DNA from: Spirodela intermedia
Lineage: Eukaryota > Streptophyta > Magnoliopsida > Alismatales > Araceae
DNA: 64,000 nucleotides
Direction of reading: 5' to 3'
Assembly (NCBI GenBank): GCA_902729315.2
Contig: LR746272.1
Coordinates: 11,216,327 to 11,280,326, forward strand
Both the position numbers and the translations under genes were made by a program. This document shows positions 30,138-41,983 of the stretch, in pieces. Position 1 is the first letter of the stretch; every line of letters starts with the position of its first letter. The notes beneath the pieces were generated by a model, which was not told where the DNA came from, made no database searches, and was given only the letters and a program-made list of their open reading frames with translations.

Positions 30138-30197
30138 GGTCAACGTCAAAGACGACGGTGAAGGAACGTGCAGCCCGTCGTTTTCAAAAAGTTGACC
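30138..30197. promoter_or_regulatory. Three clustered W-box (TTGAC) cores
   Basis: GGTCAA at 30138-30143 and CGTCAA at 30144-30149 are reverse-strand TTGACC and TTGACG; TTGACC at 30192-30197 is on the plus strand. WRKY factors bind TTGAC(C/T) sites. Three cores within 60 bases is suggestive, not proof. Confidence 0.4.
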
Positions 30198-30602
30198 GCC
30201 GATCGATGCTGACCGGGCAAGATGAATCGATTCCGTTTCACTCCCGACCTATACGTGTCCGAAATCCCCCGATTCGCCCGACGTGGATATATGCGCGGAG
30301 CTGACGAGGCCGTGAGCCAGCAGGCTGTCGGCGGCGCACGGAGTTTGAAAAACGGTGACAACTTTCACCGATCTGAAGGATGCCCATAGAAACCGGCGCC
30401 ATCCCGAAGGCAGACGGCAAGTTCGCGGCGGCCGGCACGATACCTTCCGTACATCGAGCTGCTACCCACAGTGGTGCCGCCGTAAGAGGGAAAAGGTTTC
30501 AGCTTCCCGTTCGTTCGTTCGTTTGTATCCTCTTTTCCGATCCCCTGTCAGCTCGCCGAGCACAGGTGGCGGCAGGGCCGCCGGAAGCCAACACGTGCTC
30601 CG

Positions 30603-30630
30603 GCAGCGCGGCAGCGCGGCAGCGCGGCAG
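30603..30630. repeat. Short tandem GCAGCGCG repeat
   Basis: Three full copies of the octamer plus half a copy, about 95 bases before the RING-H2 ATG. It lies in the promoter or leader. Confidence 0.8.
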
Positions 30631-30724
30631 CAGCGGCGTTCTATATGATGCCGGTAGTGGCGGTGATCGTCGCTATCCAACCTTCCTTCCTCCCCACCTC
30701 CTCTTCTCCGGCGAGGCCGCCGCC

Positions 30725-31237
30725 ATGGAGGAGCTCCCGCAGTCGGAGACAGGGCTCAGCGCGGCGGCGCTGGACAGGATCAGCCTCTCGCTGTCGGAAG
30801 CAGAGCTCGACGAGATAGCATTCGACGGCGAGGCGGCGGAGCGTGTGCCCGCCTTCTACTTCCAAAATCTCTGGACGGTGACCGGCGGTGAGCCGCCGGA
30901 TCCATCGGAGCAGGGGATCTCGCCGGAGGTCTTGCCGGAGCTCCTGCCGCGGGAGCTCTTCCCCTTTCATCGCCCTCCGGTGAGAGACGGCGGCGTGGAA
31001 CCGGAGTTGCAGGCGGCGTTGGAAAGCTTGGAGAAAGTGGTGGTGGCGGCGGATTCCACGGACGGCGGCGGCGACAGATGCTGTCCTATATGTTTGGATG
31101 AGCTCGAGGTTGGGGGCGAAGCCAGGATGATGGGCTGCTCCCACAGGTACCATGAGAACTGCATCTTCGAGTGGCTCAAGCGGAAGAGCTCCTGCCCCCT
31201 CTGCCGACATCGCCCCCCGCCGGCTAGACTCACATGA
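30725..31237 (+). CDS. RING-H2 finger protein (putative E3 ubiquitin ligase)
   Basis: Single-exon gene of 170 residues. The RING-H2 domain is near the C-terminus (~119-161): CPIC, then CSHRYHENC, then CPLC, with spacing C-x2-C-x14-C-x1-H-x2-H-x2-C-x10-C-x2-C and the E2-contact Trp in FEWL. The N-terminal two thirds is acidic and Leu-rich (LDRISLSLSEAELDEIAF) with no other domain. Expected role: cytosolic or nuclear ubiquitin ligase; substrate unknown. ATG 30725 has a GCCGCCATGG context. An in-frame ATG at 30380 would add 115 low-complexity residues and was not preferred. The gene converges with RIT1, leaving ~150 bases between the stops. It resembles the RING-H2 gene at 23080 only within the RING. 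Confidence 0.8.
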   Translation: MEELPQSETGLSAAALDRISLSLSEAELDEIAFDGEAAERVPAFYFQNLWTVTGGEPPDPSEQGISPEVLPELLPRELFPFHRPPVRDGGVEPELQAALESLEKVVVAADSTDGGGDRCCPICLDELEVGGEARMMGCSHRYHENCIFEWLKRKSSCPLCRHRPPPARLT

Positions 31238-31389
31238 ACGTGGGGACTAACTCATGGGCACGACGCTGTCTGATGCCTGCTCGATCGACATTTCAATTGG
31301 AAGAGGAGAAACTTTCATGTTTCTGTCTGTATTTGTAGATAGATGTATAAAGGGAATATGAAAAGACTAAAAACTTGGGCTCTGCCCAG

Positions 31390-33757
31390 CTAGATGGCTT
31401 CGGGGTGAACGCCCTCCATAGATTCTCTCCCTCTCCCGAGGAACCCAAAAACCTGCTTCAGATTTCCTCGGCTCGGCCGCGCCGCCGTCGCGAACTTGCA
31501 GATGAACACTAGCCTCTTTCTGAGCTCCCATTTGGTGATGCAAGAAGCCGAGAACGATTTCCCGCCGTCGAAAGATCCTGAGGAGGATTAGAAGCTCATC
31601 GAATCAGCATCCAGCATCCACCAATTCTGAATGCTCACTATATCACCGGCACGCTGACTTTGCTAAATATGCAGAAAATACACAAGTAGATGGAAAATGA
31701 ATCTCACAAGGGACAGAAAACCATACCCCATTCGTCAAACAGACATGTGAATACAGCAAGGCATACGCAGATGCTTATGTCTTCTCCTGCAACATTTATA
31801 GAAAGAATCGACAAATCTGAGTGATTAGTTCGGCTAATTGCAGAACGCGTGCGAACCAGATTAGTGCGATTGTTGGGCTCACCGTTATGACAAGAAATTA
31901 GCAATTTCCTCCCTCTACTTAGGTTTGATTCGGCGAATTTCAGCGCAGAGGGAAGATTCTTGAGCAAGGAAAACCGGTCAACCTTTGAAGTCTGTCAGAA
32001 ATTGGAGAAAGTCAGATGCCCGGTCAGGTAGTGAGGTTGATGACTTTTAAGAAGAAGCGAATCATGACACTCACCTTAATAGGCAGGTGCAGATAAGCAG
32101 TGGCATCTGAGGATTCCGAGCTACGGGGAGATCGTGATCCAATGTCACAGTCCAGAACACAGTCAACGCTATTGGATACGTAGTCAACTGCTCGATGAAT
32201 AGGAAACAGATTAGAAATTAAGAAACTGAGACAAGGGTAATATCAGTAGCAGTCGAGTGGATGATATCGTTCTGATAGCCATTCTAATACCAAAGAAAGG
32301 AGAAGCCTTTCGACGATGAACAAAGAAAGGAATGAAGGGTTGACGTACCATCTGCCGTTGCTCCAACAGCAAGATTAGTCGAGCCCACCCAGGAAACCGA
32401 GCATTGATAGTGATCCGTGGATGTTAAGCTAGGCGGACCTGATCTGACTCCAGAATCCGACAACTGGAAGTCAACGATAGGTTCTCCACTGGGCAGACCA
32501 TCGTCTGCTACTCTCTTGTGAAACTTGATCGGTAACTGGGGCGCATCAAATCCCCTTCGGGCACGATAAACTCTGTCCTTCTCTACGAGCTCAGAAACTT
32601 TCTGGTTACACGAATCGGGCCCTGATTGGATGAGCTCAAGTGCGTGCTTCCAGAACAAGCCTGGAGACAGGCCCCTTGCCCAGCTCTCCTCGTCATCTCC
32701 CGCTCCAGGTATGTAATGCCAGCTGAACTCACAGGTTGAACGATGCGGGGCGATCCCATTGGAGGAAGACGCAGAAACCAGGATTATCGGGGTAAAAGCC
32801 CAGGAATCGCTGTCGGGAACTTCGTTCAACCAGACGACGGTCGTCTGAGAAACCCAAAGGGGCCGGAGAGGCTTTCGAAGGGATAACACCAATGAATCAA
32901 TGTCGGCACCGCAATCTTCGAGCTGCCGTGTCCATTCCTCGAGACGATCCTCTATCGCTGCTCTTTCAGCGTTGGAGACCCAGAGAGGGAGATGCAGAGA
33001 AGTGTCCCAATCCTCCCAGCCCTGACGGCCGTTACTGCTTGCAGTCTTATCAGGCGCACAGCATTCCTCCTGCGTCAACACCGACCAGATCTTTGAATGG
33101 AAGCACGTGGGATGAGGGGAGGAGGAAGAACATCAGATCTCAGGGTGTTTGGCCTCACCATTCCACCATCTTTCTGGCCGCACCCAGAGTTTCTCACACG
33201 CAATCGGTTCGCGATAGCACGATTTAGAATACAGGCCCATATGGGTATCGTCTTCGACATGCTGTCGGGGAAGCGCTTCCCCTTCCTCGTGGAATCCACG
33301 ATCAGGCAACCACCTTTCTGCCCTACCAGTGAAATCGACAGAAAACATACATCCGAAATCAAATAATTGACGAGAAACGCATCAAATTGGGCAACCAGAG
33401 GTTACGATCCAGGTCGCTGTAGCCAGAGATGAGTGTCTCTCGTTAATTACCGGCGAGGGTGGCAACGTGGAGATTGAGCCGCGACGTGCTGAAGGACCAG
33501 TTGTTATTGTGGCCGTCCGTTGACTTGAAGTAGCAGGTGCCTTGGACGCGAGAGGAGTACCAGAGCCCGCATCGGAGATTGGCGAGGAGCGGCAGCTCCG
33601 GCCACAACTGGGCGATCTCCGCCACGAAAACGGCGTCCTCGTAGACGGAGCGGAGGGCGTTGTAAAGGAGGCAGTTTTCCCTCCGCTTGATGTTTCTCGA
33701 CGCCTTGTAGATACTCAGCGGCCCCAGCCCCTCCCCAAAACCCTCCGCCGCCGCCAT
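31390..33757 (-). CDS. RIT1: tRNA A64-2'-O-ribosylphosphate transferase (RIT1)
   Basis: By homology, adds a 2'-O-ribosyl phosphate to A64 of cytosolic initiator tRNA-Met. In yeast and plants this keeps initiator tRNA out of elongation. Seven exons in transcript order: 33757-33451, 33322-33159, 33069-32349, 32187-32075, 31991-31883, 31786-31727, 31577-31390; 553 residues, all phases agreeing. Recognised from SIYKASRNIKRRENCLYNAL-like text, IAQLWPELPLLANLRCGLWY, CYFKSTDGH, NWSFSTSRLNLH, GGCLIVDSTRKGKRFPDSMS and DTSLHLPLWVS. The C-terminal part resembles a dual-specificity-phosphatase fold (ISCHNGGEDISICVC). It ends with the conserved ARPSRGNLKQVFGFL block. ATG 33757 has a strong Kozak context; an in-frame ATG at 33799 would add 14 residues. 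The exon 2 donor (ATG|GTGAGG) is inferred from phase and homology. Confidence 0.92.
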
Positions 33758-34244
33758 GGCGCCCCCCCTCAACCCAGCCCTCTCAGCTCCCCTCCCCATG
33801 AGGCATTTTACAGGAGGTACCAGTGGAATGCCCTGGTCTGGCTTCAGACAAGGGCCCAGGCCTGGAATTATTATTTTACAATCTTCATGTTAATTCCATA
33901 TATATCGTGTCTGATTCCGACGAACAACAAGTATGAGATGGATTTTAATAGTATTTTTTTTCCCTTTCGAGGTAAGTTCCTGTGATTACCACAAAAGTAA
34001 ATATTTAATTAAAAAAAATCCACGTGACTGATTCTATATTTTCGGTGATCGAGCGGCATTAGCAACTCCTAGCAGGTATTTAAATCAGTTCTCTGCGTAC
34101 AGATTGGATGTGTAGGTCTCGTTCGAATCTCGATCTCGTCTTCTTGGATGTGGATCCATCGGGCGAGAAGAGGAGGCGCTGCAGGAGATGGCCGCCGGCG
34201 AGGTCTGACGACACAAATCTGCTGAGCTCGGACTGGGCAGTCTC

Positions 34245-35628
34245 TCATCGTGAGCTCCGTTTCCTCCTCACCGCGCTCTTCAGTATGGACGAGGAGGTGG
34301 AGGAAGACGGGCCGATGGCCTGGCGGATCTTGAAGATATTCCATGCCGTCCCAACGGCGTGCCCGACAGTGGCGAAGACGTCCTCCGTCGCTTCTCCGGC
34401 GTTCTCACCGAACCTGCCCAAGAATTCGAGATCCCCTAAGAACAAGATTTTGACGAAGATGACTGCTTTAGAGAATCCTTCCTCTTCCTCACCTCTGTGA
34501 AACCACCCCCGCGACGGTCCTTCCAGTTGCAGCGATGGTCTTCCGTTCTGCTGCTTCCACTGCGTCCAGGACCTTGTCTGCAGAAGTCTAAACCAGATTA
34601 GCGTTCGGGTAGATCTTCACGTCTCCATCGTGTTGCACGCTACTTACTGACTGCGTCAAGAGTAGCCAGGAGAGCTTCCCCAGGAACGGTCGCGAGGGCC
34701 GACTTCCCGGCTCTTGATCTAAACACAGGCGTAGCCAGAGATCCGGTGACAGAGAGGACGCCGTCGAGCAGAGACCGGCTCATCTTCTCCGTCATCTCCG
34801 ACAGCCTCCGCACACTGAAGCCTCCGCATAGACGACGAAGGTAAGTAAGAGACGAACGAGAGCTTACCGCCGCCGGCCGCAGAGGCCCGACTAAACTAAC
34901 CTTCGGATGCTCCTGTTGACGCTACTGTGCTTCCTGTCCGCTGTCGTCCTCGTTGTTCCGCCAGAAGTTACACCGCTTCGGCTCCTTGACTGAATCAGCT
35001 TTGCTCCTCTCTGGACCTGGCGGGGTTTTAATCATCGCTGATCATTGTTCACGAAGATACGACGATAATAATTCGAGGTGGGCATTGCCCCAATCTGTCT
35101 GACCTGGTTCGCGTAGACGTCGCTGCACTTGAAGATTCCTTTCACTATCTGGCCAGTGCCGGCGGCGATGGTCTTCGCCAGTAGCCCATTGTAGTCGTCG
35201 ACCTTAAGGCTACTCCAGTAGTCCTCGCCGGGGGGAGAAGAAGGTCGGGGGGAGACCGAGAAGCAGGCGTTCTCCTCGAGGAAAGAGTCGAGGGGCTTCA
35301 ACCGGTCGCCGGCGCCGGAGAAGGAGACCCCGTAGTTCAGGAAGCCGCCGCCCTTCTCCGGCAGGGAGAAGAGGTAGTGAAGCTCGTCGAGTTTAACGAC
35401 GGGTTCGTCCCTGGTGAGGGGCCACTGGATGTCGGCGTTGATCCGCACGATAACGGCGAGGAGGACGGCGCCGTCGAAGACCCTGAGGACGATCAGGTCT
35501 CCCCGGGCGAGGTCGACGGCCCCATCCTCCTCCATGAGATGAACCGAAGCCCCTGTGACTCGAAGGATGACCTCCTCCCTGTGGCCAGCTCTCGGAGGAG
35601 AGCTTGTCTCCGGTCTGCAGCAACGCAT
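34245..35628 (-). CDS. Senescence/dehydration-associated protein (ERD7/spartin-like)
   Basis: Member of the plant ERD7 family with a C-terminal senescence domain. Relatives associate with membranes and lipid droplets and are induced by drought, cold or senescence. Five exons in transcript order: 35628-35104, 35016-34901, 34814-34648, 34577-34493, 34413-34245; 353 residues in one frame. The N-terminal half has the family pattern (VHLMEEDGAVDLARGDL, IQWPLTRDEPVVKLDELHY, FLNYGVSF). The senescence domain (~150-340) starts near DYNGLLAKTIAAGTGQIV and runs through CSDVYANQVQRGAKLI, MTEKMSRSLLDGVLSV and ALLATLDAVNKVLDAVEAA to RFGENAGEATEDVFATVGHA. Introns are very short (79-155 bases). Same orientation as RIT1 and the LYK gene. 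The opposite-strand frame at 34108-34500 is a shadow. Confidence 0.9.
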
Positions 35629-36024
35629 GGCTCTCTCCTTCTCCCTTCTCCTCTCTTCCTCTGGTTATTATCATAGGCCGTCACCCGAGAGGAAGAAGGG
35701 AAGAAAAACCAGGAGATTAAAAAGGCAGCGCCTTTATGGGTTTCTAAGGGGCCGCTTTATTCCCTACCCACAGAAGAGAATAAGCTTCGGTGGGCAAAAG
35801 CAGAACGCAATCCCATTTCATTTACACAGACGAAAAATAAATAAAATTGGTACAATTGAGTTGAATCATACCTGTCCTTCTCCCACACAACAAAGAAATA
35901 CTACGCCTCCGAAATATACATTCTCCACACACACAGCAAAAAAATAAAAATTAAATCTATAATGTTCGGGAAAGGGGGAGGAGGAGGAGGAATGACCGCG
36001 TGATGAGGCAGATGAAGCGGTTCA

Positions 36025-39000
36025 TCATCTTCCTTGCACGAGGCCACTGAACACCTGGCTATTCCCTGCCAGGGTAGCTTCCCACTCTATGGAGGACAGC
36101 AGAATATGGGAGATGGAGATCACCACCTGCTTCATGTCGGGCCGGAGAATGGGATCTTCGTCCACGCACTGCTTCGCCAGGATAGCCATCTGGAAACACA
36201 AGGAAAACAACCAAACGGAAGCGTTCAGACAGATGCCTTGACTGGTGTTGAACCCAAGCTGTGGCTCCGCCAGATGGGCAAGTTTTCACCATGTGAATCA
36301 TGTCAGCGCTGTAGAATGTATAAGGTTACAAAAGTTTCAATTTCATATCAGGTTGAACAAGCATCAGGAAGGTGATGGGAGAGAAGAAGAGAAAAGCAGG
36401 AGTTGGACTGTACAGGCTGCAAACACTACTCGAGAGAAGCGATGGAGATGTATGCTCTAGAGTGAATAGTAATCGAATCAATATTTATCAAAGGAAAATA
36501 TAAAAAAGTACCCTTATTGACATTTAAATTTTTATGCGCAACTAGAAAAAATTCTCACCTTGAATACACAGTCGTGAGGGTAGAGTTCCATCAAATTGGG
36601 GTCAATCGACCCCCTAAAGCTAGACATGCTCATTGAATTTGGAGTGTTTCGAAGAGCTGCCAACATCTGTTGGACACAAATGTTGGAGAAACGTTGATAT
36701 CCCATATGATAATATAAATAAAATAGAGAAATTCAGCATAAAGAAAGGGTTCTAAGAAATCATGTAAAAGCTAGACTCCTTATAAAGATTAAGAAAAAGA
36801 TGAAGAAATGTTCCAAATAATGGAAACCTTGCAAACACTTGCTCTGAATGGGATTATTTTTTAGACTAAAAGAGTACAACACTTGAAGTTTTTCATCTAC
36901 AGTTCACTCGATATAGCTGAAGTCTTTTCAAAGACAAGGTTACCCTCCCACATATTAATTGGCTTATCCTAACACCACGATCCTCAACTAATACATTACG
37001 TTAATTGCTCCAAAAAAAAAAGATTAAGCGTCCCTAATTATTCATCACTTGATATTGGATTCCGTTATTGAAGAAATTGTTCAAAAATCATGATAAGAGA
37101 AACCAAATAGCTCAACTATCCTCCATATCACATTTATTGCATTTGAATAAAGCTTATACATTTCAAATAATTGTCTACACTGAGGTAGTCAATGCCAAAA
37201 ACTAGTTTAACCACCAAATCAAACGAATAATTATCGGATGTAATTGCAGCAATTTTCTGAGGACTAGGACTCACAACTGATGCCAAAGAACGCCTCTCAG
37301 CATTATTTAATATAACCCCTTCTGTTCGTATAATTGCTTCCTTTCCAGATATCAACTCAAAGAGGACAACACCGAATGCATAAACATCACTCTTTGTTGT
37401 AGCCCGGCCATCGCGCAAGTACCTGTAAAAGTAAATGAGTTCAGTTAATAAAAAGCAGTAAGTCGAACCAAGCTCAGGAAAGAGCAGCAGCAAACCTACT
37501 GCTCCCAATTTTCCTTACTCTGGAGCCAAATAGCCAAAGGTTCCTACAACTCTTGTCGCAGAAGCTTCCCCTTCACCAGCTTTTCCAATAAGTTTCGACA
37601 GCCCAAAGTCAGAAATCTGCATGAGAGATTAGTGTCATCAACATCAATTATGAAGGCCACAATCAAAACTAAGAAGTAGGACGTCTGAGAATGTGAAACC
37701 TTGGCCCTGAAAGAACCATCGAGCAGAATGTTGCTCGTCTTGATATCTCGGTGAACATAATGCATTTTCGTGTGCTCATGAATATATTCCAGACCTTTGG
37801 CAGTGTCAAGAGCAATCTGAACCCTAGCTATCCAAGAAAGTGATGTATGACCTGAGCATGAGAGGACAGAAGATTCTTCTGTAAGGAATGCAAAGAAAAA
37901 GATGGTACAATAAGAAGCCATGAAGGGGTTTATAACAAAAATGTTACCCTTGTTCTGAGGATCGTGCAAATGATTTCTTAGTGAGCCTTTCTGAGCGTAT
38001 TCATAAATGAGGAAGAGTTCGTCGCTGCTTGCTGCATAGCCAATCAATTCTACCTTGATAAAAGTAAAGGGGAAGTATTTTGTTAAAACATGGAATATTA
38101 AAATATCAAGGCTCCGAAAATAAATCATTTGCATTTTGACGGGAGCTTTACCAGACTTGCATGATGAACTTTGCATAAAACCTTCATCTCTGCCATAAAC
38201 TCCTTTGTTTTGGTAGCGGACATTCTTTTAATTGCTACCTCCTACAATGCCTTTGTCTCAATGCAAGAACAATAAACAAGAAAGTATAAAATACGAATTT
38301 AAGACGAAAAACACCCTGCAGACCTGTTCCCGAAGGACTCCATAATACACCGAGCCATATGTGCCATGACCAAGTAGATTTGTGTCACAGAAACCGTTTG
38401 TAGAAGAGAGAATCTCTTCGTAAGCAAAGACTACAGGTTTCTCCATTTCAAATGCATCGCCTGTCATACCTAAGAAACCGTCAAAAAATTTCAGGCAGGG
38501 AGCACAAATTTACCGTCCAAGCGTAATACTACTAAAGGTTCACAAAACACGTCAGGGGATCCAATAAAAAATCAAAGGAAACAATATCCCTCTGTATTAG
38601 GATTCTTCTCTGGAATCTAGGAACATTTTCGAGGATCCCCCCATGGGTGTATATAAACACCTCCCGTCAATATTTGTCTTGAACTCGCTGGCCTTTCTGA
38701 TAACTTCGCCATATCATTACTATCTTTACAGAATTTAAATAGAAAATTCTGTCCATCTTTGGCTGGATGATGCTTGTGATAATGATGAGGCAAATTTAAG
38801 TAGAAAAATTACAGAATTTGATTCGTGTCAAGTGTAAATATCTTTACCATCTTTAGGGCCATCAACTTGGTCGCTGCGAACATCTCCAGAATTTGACTTC
38901 CACCTCCCGGTCTTAAAGCAGAGGCACATTTGCCAGGAACAAAGAGAACTTGGCCTTCCTAGACTGAGTGATTTATTAGGTAGCTGCTCATCAGAGTCTT

Positions 39001-40905
39001 TTTTATGGCGTCCAGAGATCCAGGAACTGAAGGCTGATGATCTCGACGAAATAAATACAACTATAATCAGGACAATCAGGAAAAGAGCAGCACCCAAGCT
39101 CCCTATTATCCATCCAAATGGAAATTTGGAAGAATGATGTTCTGGATTCACTGCAGGCATATGAAATCAGCATAAATAATCGTTCAACTAAATAAAGATG
39201 AAGCAATGCGCTAGAAGTATTGAAGCTCTAACGAAAGTTGCAGTAGACTATTATAACTGGGATCTAGCAGCATCATGAACACTTGTAGCAATCCGCATAA
39301 AAATCTGAATAGCCATCAGATGAAGAATAATGGATTACATGCCAATCCCTGGCTAAAGATAAAACATTTTGCATCTCTGGATCAAAGCATAAGCTCTTTT
39401 GCAGTTTTAGCATGCCACTGTCTCAAATAGAACAACTCTGTTTTGGGACAGAACTAAGAAAGACGTGCACCCACTCAAAAGATATGACCTTTCCTGGCTT
39501 TGACTTGGATAGTACTTCCAATTCCAACACAATGTACCACAGCAAAGTGCAATGAGTCAACAATATCGTTCATGTAGCCACACATTATGTGAGAACATTT
39601 CATATCAATGAGCATAGACAAGAGAATAGTCGGTCAATTAATCAATTCAAATGGATATAGTGGTCTGGCTGCATATAATTTTTGTCTCCCAAAGAAGGCT
39701 AATTTTCCTCCACGATTCCGTATTTTTGGGCCATGCCATTAGGAAGGAATCAAACAATTTCTTCTCCCCATTTGATAACGTTACAGAGAACTTCCTCTGT
39801 TTCAAAGTCCACCAGTGCTGTCTTTTCATGTGGAGGGCAACAAATATTAAAGGTATCCGCTGGGGGTTTTAACAAGTTCAAGGTTTAACAGAACTCCGCT
39901 AAGATGACAAACAAAGTTAGGGTGGAGGTTGAACGCGTGCCTAATCTGAAAAAGAGGAGCTGCAGAATCCTGATCGACAGTGCATTCAAACTTCACGACT
40001 AGTGATCTGAGAAACCCACAGTAGGGATTCGTCAGTTAGTTCGGGTAGTACTCGAAAACACCTCATAGATTCCCTATTACCTGAGAAAGAGGAAATCGAT
40101 GGAACCGGAGCAGAGGCAGGTGGAGCCACTTCTTCCACGGAATAAGGCACTCCAGGGACTGAAAGGAAACAAGTACTATAAGCGATGTTGCGGGAATAAA
40201 AACCTATTCGCGAGCGACCATTACATCACAGAAAAAATAGGGAGCAACCTTGTCGCATATGGTATGGAAATAGTGAAATCAGAGGAATGCAGCAAGATGA
40301 AAACAAACGTCACCTGAATTGAGCGGAATGTAGTAGACCTCTCCGACTACTGCATCGTTCGGGTCGGCAATCCCATTCAAAGACTCTATGCTGCCCATGC
40401 TCACCCCGAACTGACTCGCAAGTGATCCGATCGTCTCCCCGCCTCCGAGAACATAGGTCATCAGGTAATTCCAAAGCCCGCTGGAACAGCCGCACAGTAG
40501 ACGCAGAGAGACCACCGTCCCCGACTGTACCCAGTGGGATGAATTGGAGATCAACGCTAGCGGCCCGTAAGCACCAGTGACCATGTCGTACACCTGACCC
40601 TCTTCTCTCACGGTGAAGGTCGTGTTGGTAAGGTAATTCTTGCCGGGAGACAGGCACGAGCAGTTCTTCCTGATGAAGAAGTACTTGGTGGCGTTGGGGA
40701 CGTCCACGGTTATGTCTCCGGGGAGCACGTCGAACATGCTCTGGATTAGGGAGAACGTCAAGTTAGGATTGGATTTCACGGCGAGGAACGACGTGCAAAG
40801 GCGAGTGGTGTCTGTGCAATTGAGTGGGGAGGAGAAGGCCCGGGAAGGGAGAGGGTTGCAGAGAAGCAGAAGGCCGACGAGCAGGCCGAGGTGCAGGGGC
40901 TCCAT
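36025..40905 (-). CDS. LYK3: LysM-domain receptor-like kinase, Arabidopsis LYK3 type
   Basis: Plasma-membrane receptor kinase; LysM ectodomains sense chitin- or peptidoglycan-like ligands. Eleven exons in transcript order: 40905-40314, 40158-40081, 39150-38848, 38469-38324, 38241-38152, 38053-37948, 37851-37700, 37616-37519, 37422-37275, 36666-36559, 36189-36025; 661 residues. Signal peptide 1-23 (ends PSRA). The ectodomain has NCSC and LCGC pairs that fit the CxC disulfide pattern, many N-glycosylation sites, and a clear LysM near YVLGGGETIGSLASQFGV. Transmembrane segment ~237-260. Kinase: GHGTYGSV (358-365), VAIK with Lys378, HRD at 472-474, SDFG at 491-494, then YLAPE. All catalytic motifs are present, unlike LYK4/5-type pseudokinases. 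The C-terminus WEATLAGNSQVFSGLVQGR matches what I recall of Arabidopsis At1g51940 (LYK3). The name follows Arabidopsis; Medicago LYK3 is a different receptor. Confidence 0.93.
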
Positions 40906-41403
40906 TCCAGTGTACGACGTCGGAGCAGAAGCATGGAGCCCGTCTTAAACCTGGAAGGAAAAATCCGACTCAGCGAAGAAATGAACACCCAGAGAGTCCA
41001 CCCGAAGCAAGAAATCCAGGCTACAGCGCGGCCCTCACCTTAGGCAACGCCTTCCTTAGAGCATGGGTCTTTCCCAGAGAGAGTATCCCCGACGGATCGT
41101 GTCGCGAACATCAACCTGTAATGCGCGGCGACAGGAAGAAGATTCGTCCGAATAAAGTAAGCCGCTGTAGAGTGAGAGCTAAGAAAGCGAAAGACAAGAA
41201 AAAAACAGCAACAAAGAAGATCAGCGGAGGGATGGACTCCGCAGGGACTAACCAGGGACGGAAGGGCTTCCGCAAACAGAGCTTGACCGGCAGATGGAGT
41301 TGAAGAGTGTAGGGTTACTTCGGAGAGAGGGGAAACGAAACGGAACGGAGACACCTGGAAATCATTTAAGTCTGAGCTCAGTCGCCGCAGCACGCAGGAA
41401 GAC

Positions 41404-41436
41404 GACGACGACGACGGCGGCGGCGGCGGCGGCGGC
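41404..41436. repeat. (GAC/GGC)n trinucleotide run
   Basis: GACGAC units followed by about eight GGC units, ~500 bases upstream of the LYK start codon. Confidence 0.85.
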
Positions 41437-41941
41437 GGCACTGAGGATGACGAGTTAACTTCACATCTACTGCCGCCGCCGGCACGGGGGCCTCCGAGAA
41501 CGGCTCCGCCGGCGAGATCCCCAAAACTCGAGAACGGAACGGCGACGGAGCCCCACCACCGGGAAGGTTCAGGAAGCCGCCAAGCGCGGGAATCATCAGG
41601 TCGGAGAAATCTCCACCGCAGATCGTCGACCCGACGGCTGAAACTAGTGGGCCTCAGCGAGGTGCGGCTCTAGCAGACGACAGTTGAGGGAATGTGGTAA
41701 CGTGTCCGGCGGCGCGTTGCCGGAGCCCGAAGCAAGCCGACAGTTGTCAAACAGTGAACAATTTAGGCAGGTGGCACGACAGCTGGCAGAACTGCCATGT
41801 GGGGCCCAACGAAACGCTGGATCTCCTCCGTCGCTTAGCGGCATCCCAAAGGCAGATGCATTCCCCCAACCCAACTGGTGGCACGTGCGCGGCGGCCCGC
41901 CAGCGCCGGCGGCGCCACCAGGCTCGGCGGCGCCACCGGCG

Positions 41942-41983
41942 GCGGCGGGCCACGTAATCAATGCGGCGGGCCACGTAATCAAT
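41942..41983. repeat. Perfect 21-bp tandem duplication with an ACGT core
   Basis: Two identical, directly adjacent 21-base units (41942-41962, 41963-41983). Each contains CACGTAATCAAT, so an ACGT-type core is duplicated exactly two helical turns apart. Confidence 0.9.

Larger units (their letters stand above)
29555..30724. promoter_or_regulatory. Divergent promoter of NADP-malic enzyme and RING-H2 gene
   Basis: The two genes are transcribed away from this ~1.2-kb spacer. It holds three W-box cores at 30138-30197, an ACACGTG core near 30589, a GA tract near 29973-29988 and a small octamer repeat at 30603-30630. An in-frame ATG at 30380 opens a longer frame into the RING-H2 gene, but that extension has no recognisable domain. 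Confidence 0.5.

Noticed and set aside
30380-30724. 115-codon in-frame upstream extension of the second RING-H2 gene from ATG 30380
   Set aside because: The extension is low-complexity and crosses the octamer repeat, while ATG 30725 has a strong context. Not excluded without transcript data.
34085-34130. Possible tRNA suggested by a GTTCGAATC string
   Set aside because: No matching acceptor stem, D-arm or anticodon arm could be folded around it.
34108-34500. 130-codon plus-strand frame over the 3' part of the ERD7-like gene
   Set aside because: It is antisense to exons 4 and 5, whose RFGENAGEATEDVF text is clearly the senescence domain.
41040-41441. 133-codon minus-strand frame upstream of the LYK gene
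   Set aside because: It begins in a CGG-repeat-encoded polyproline stretch, then Ser-rich text, with no domain. More likely leader or promoter.
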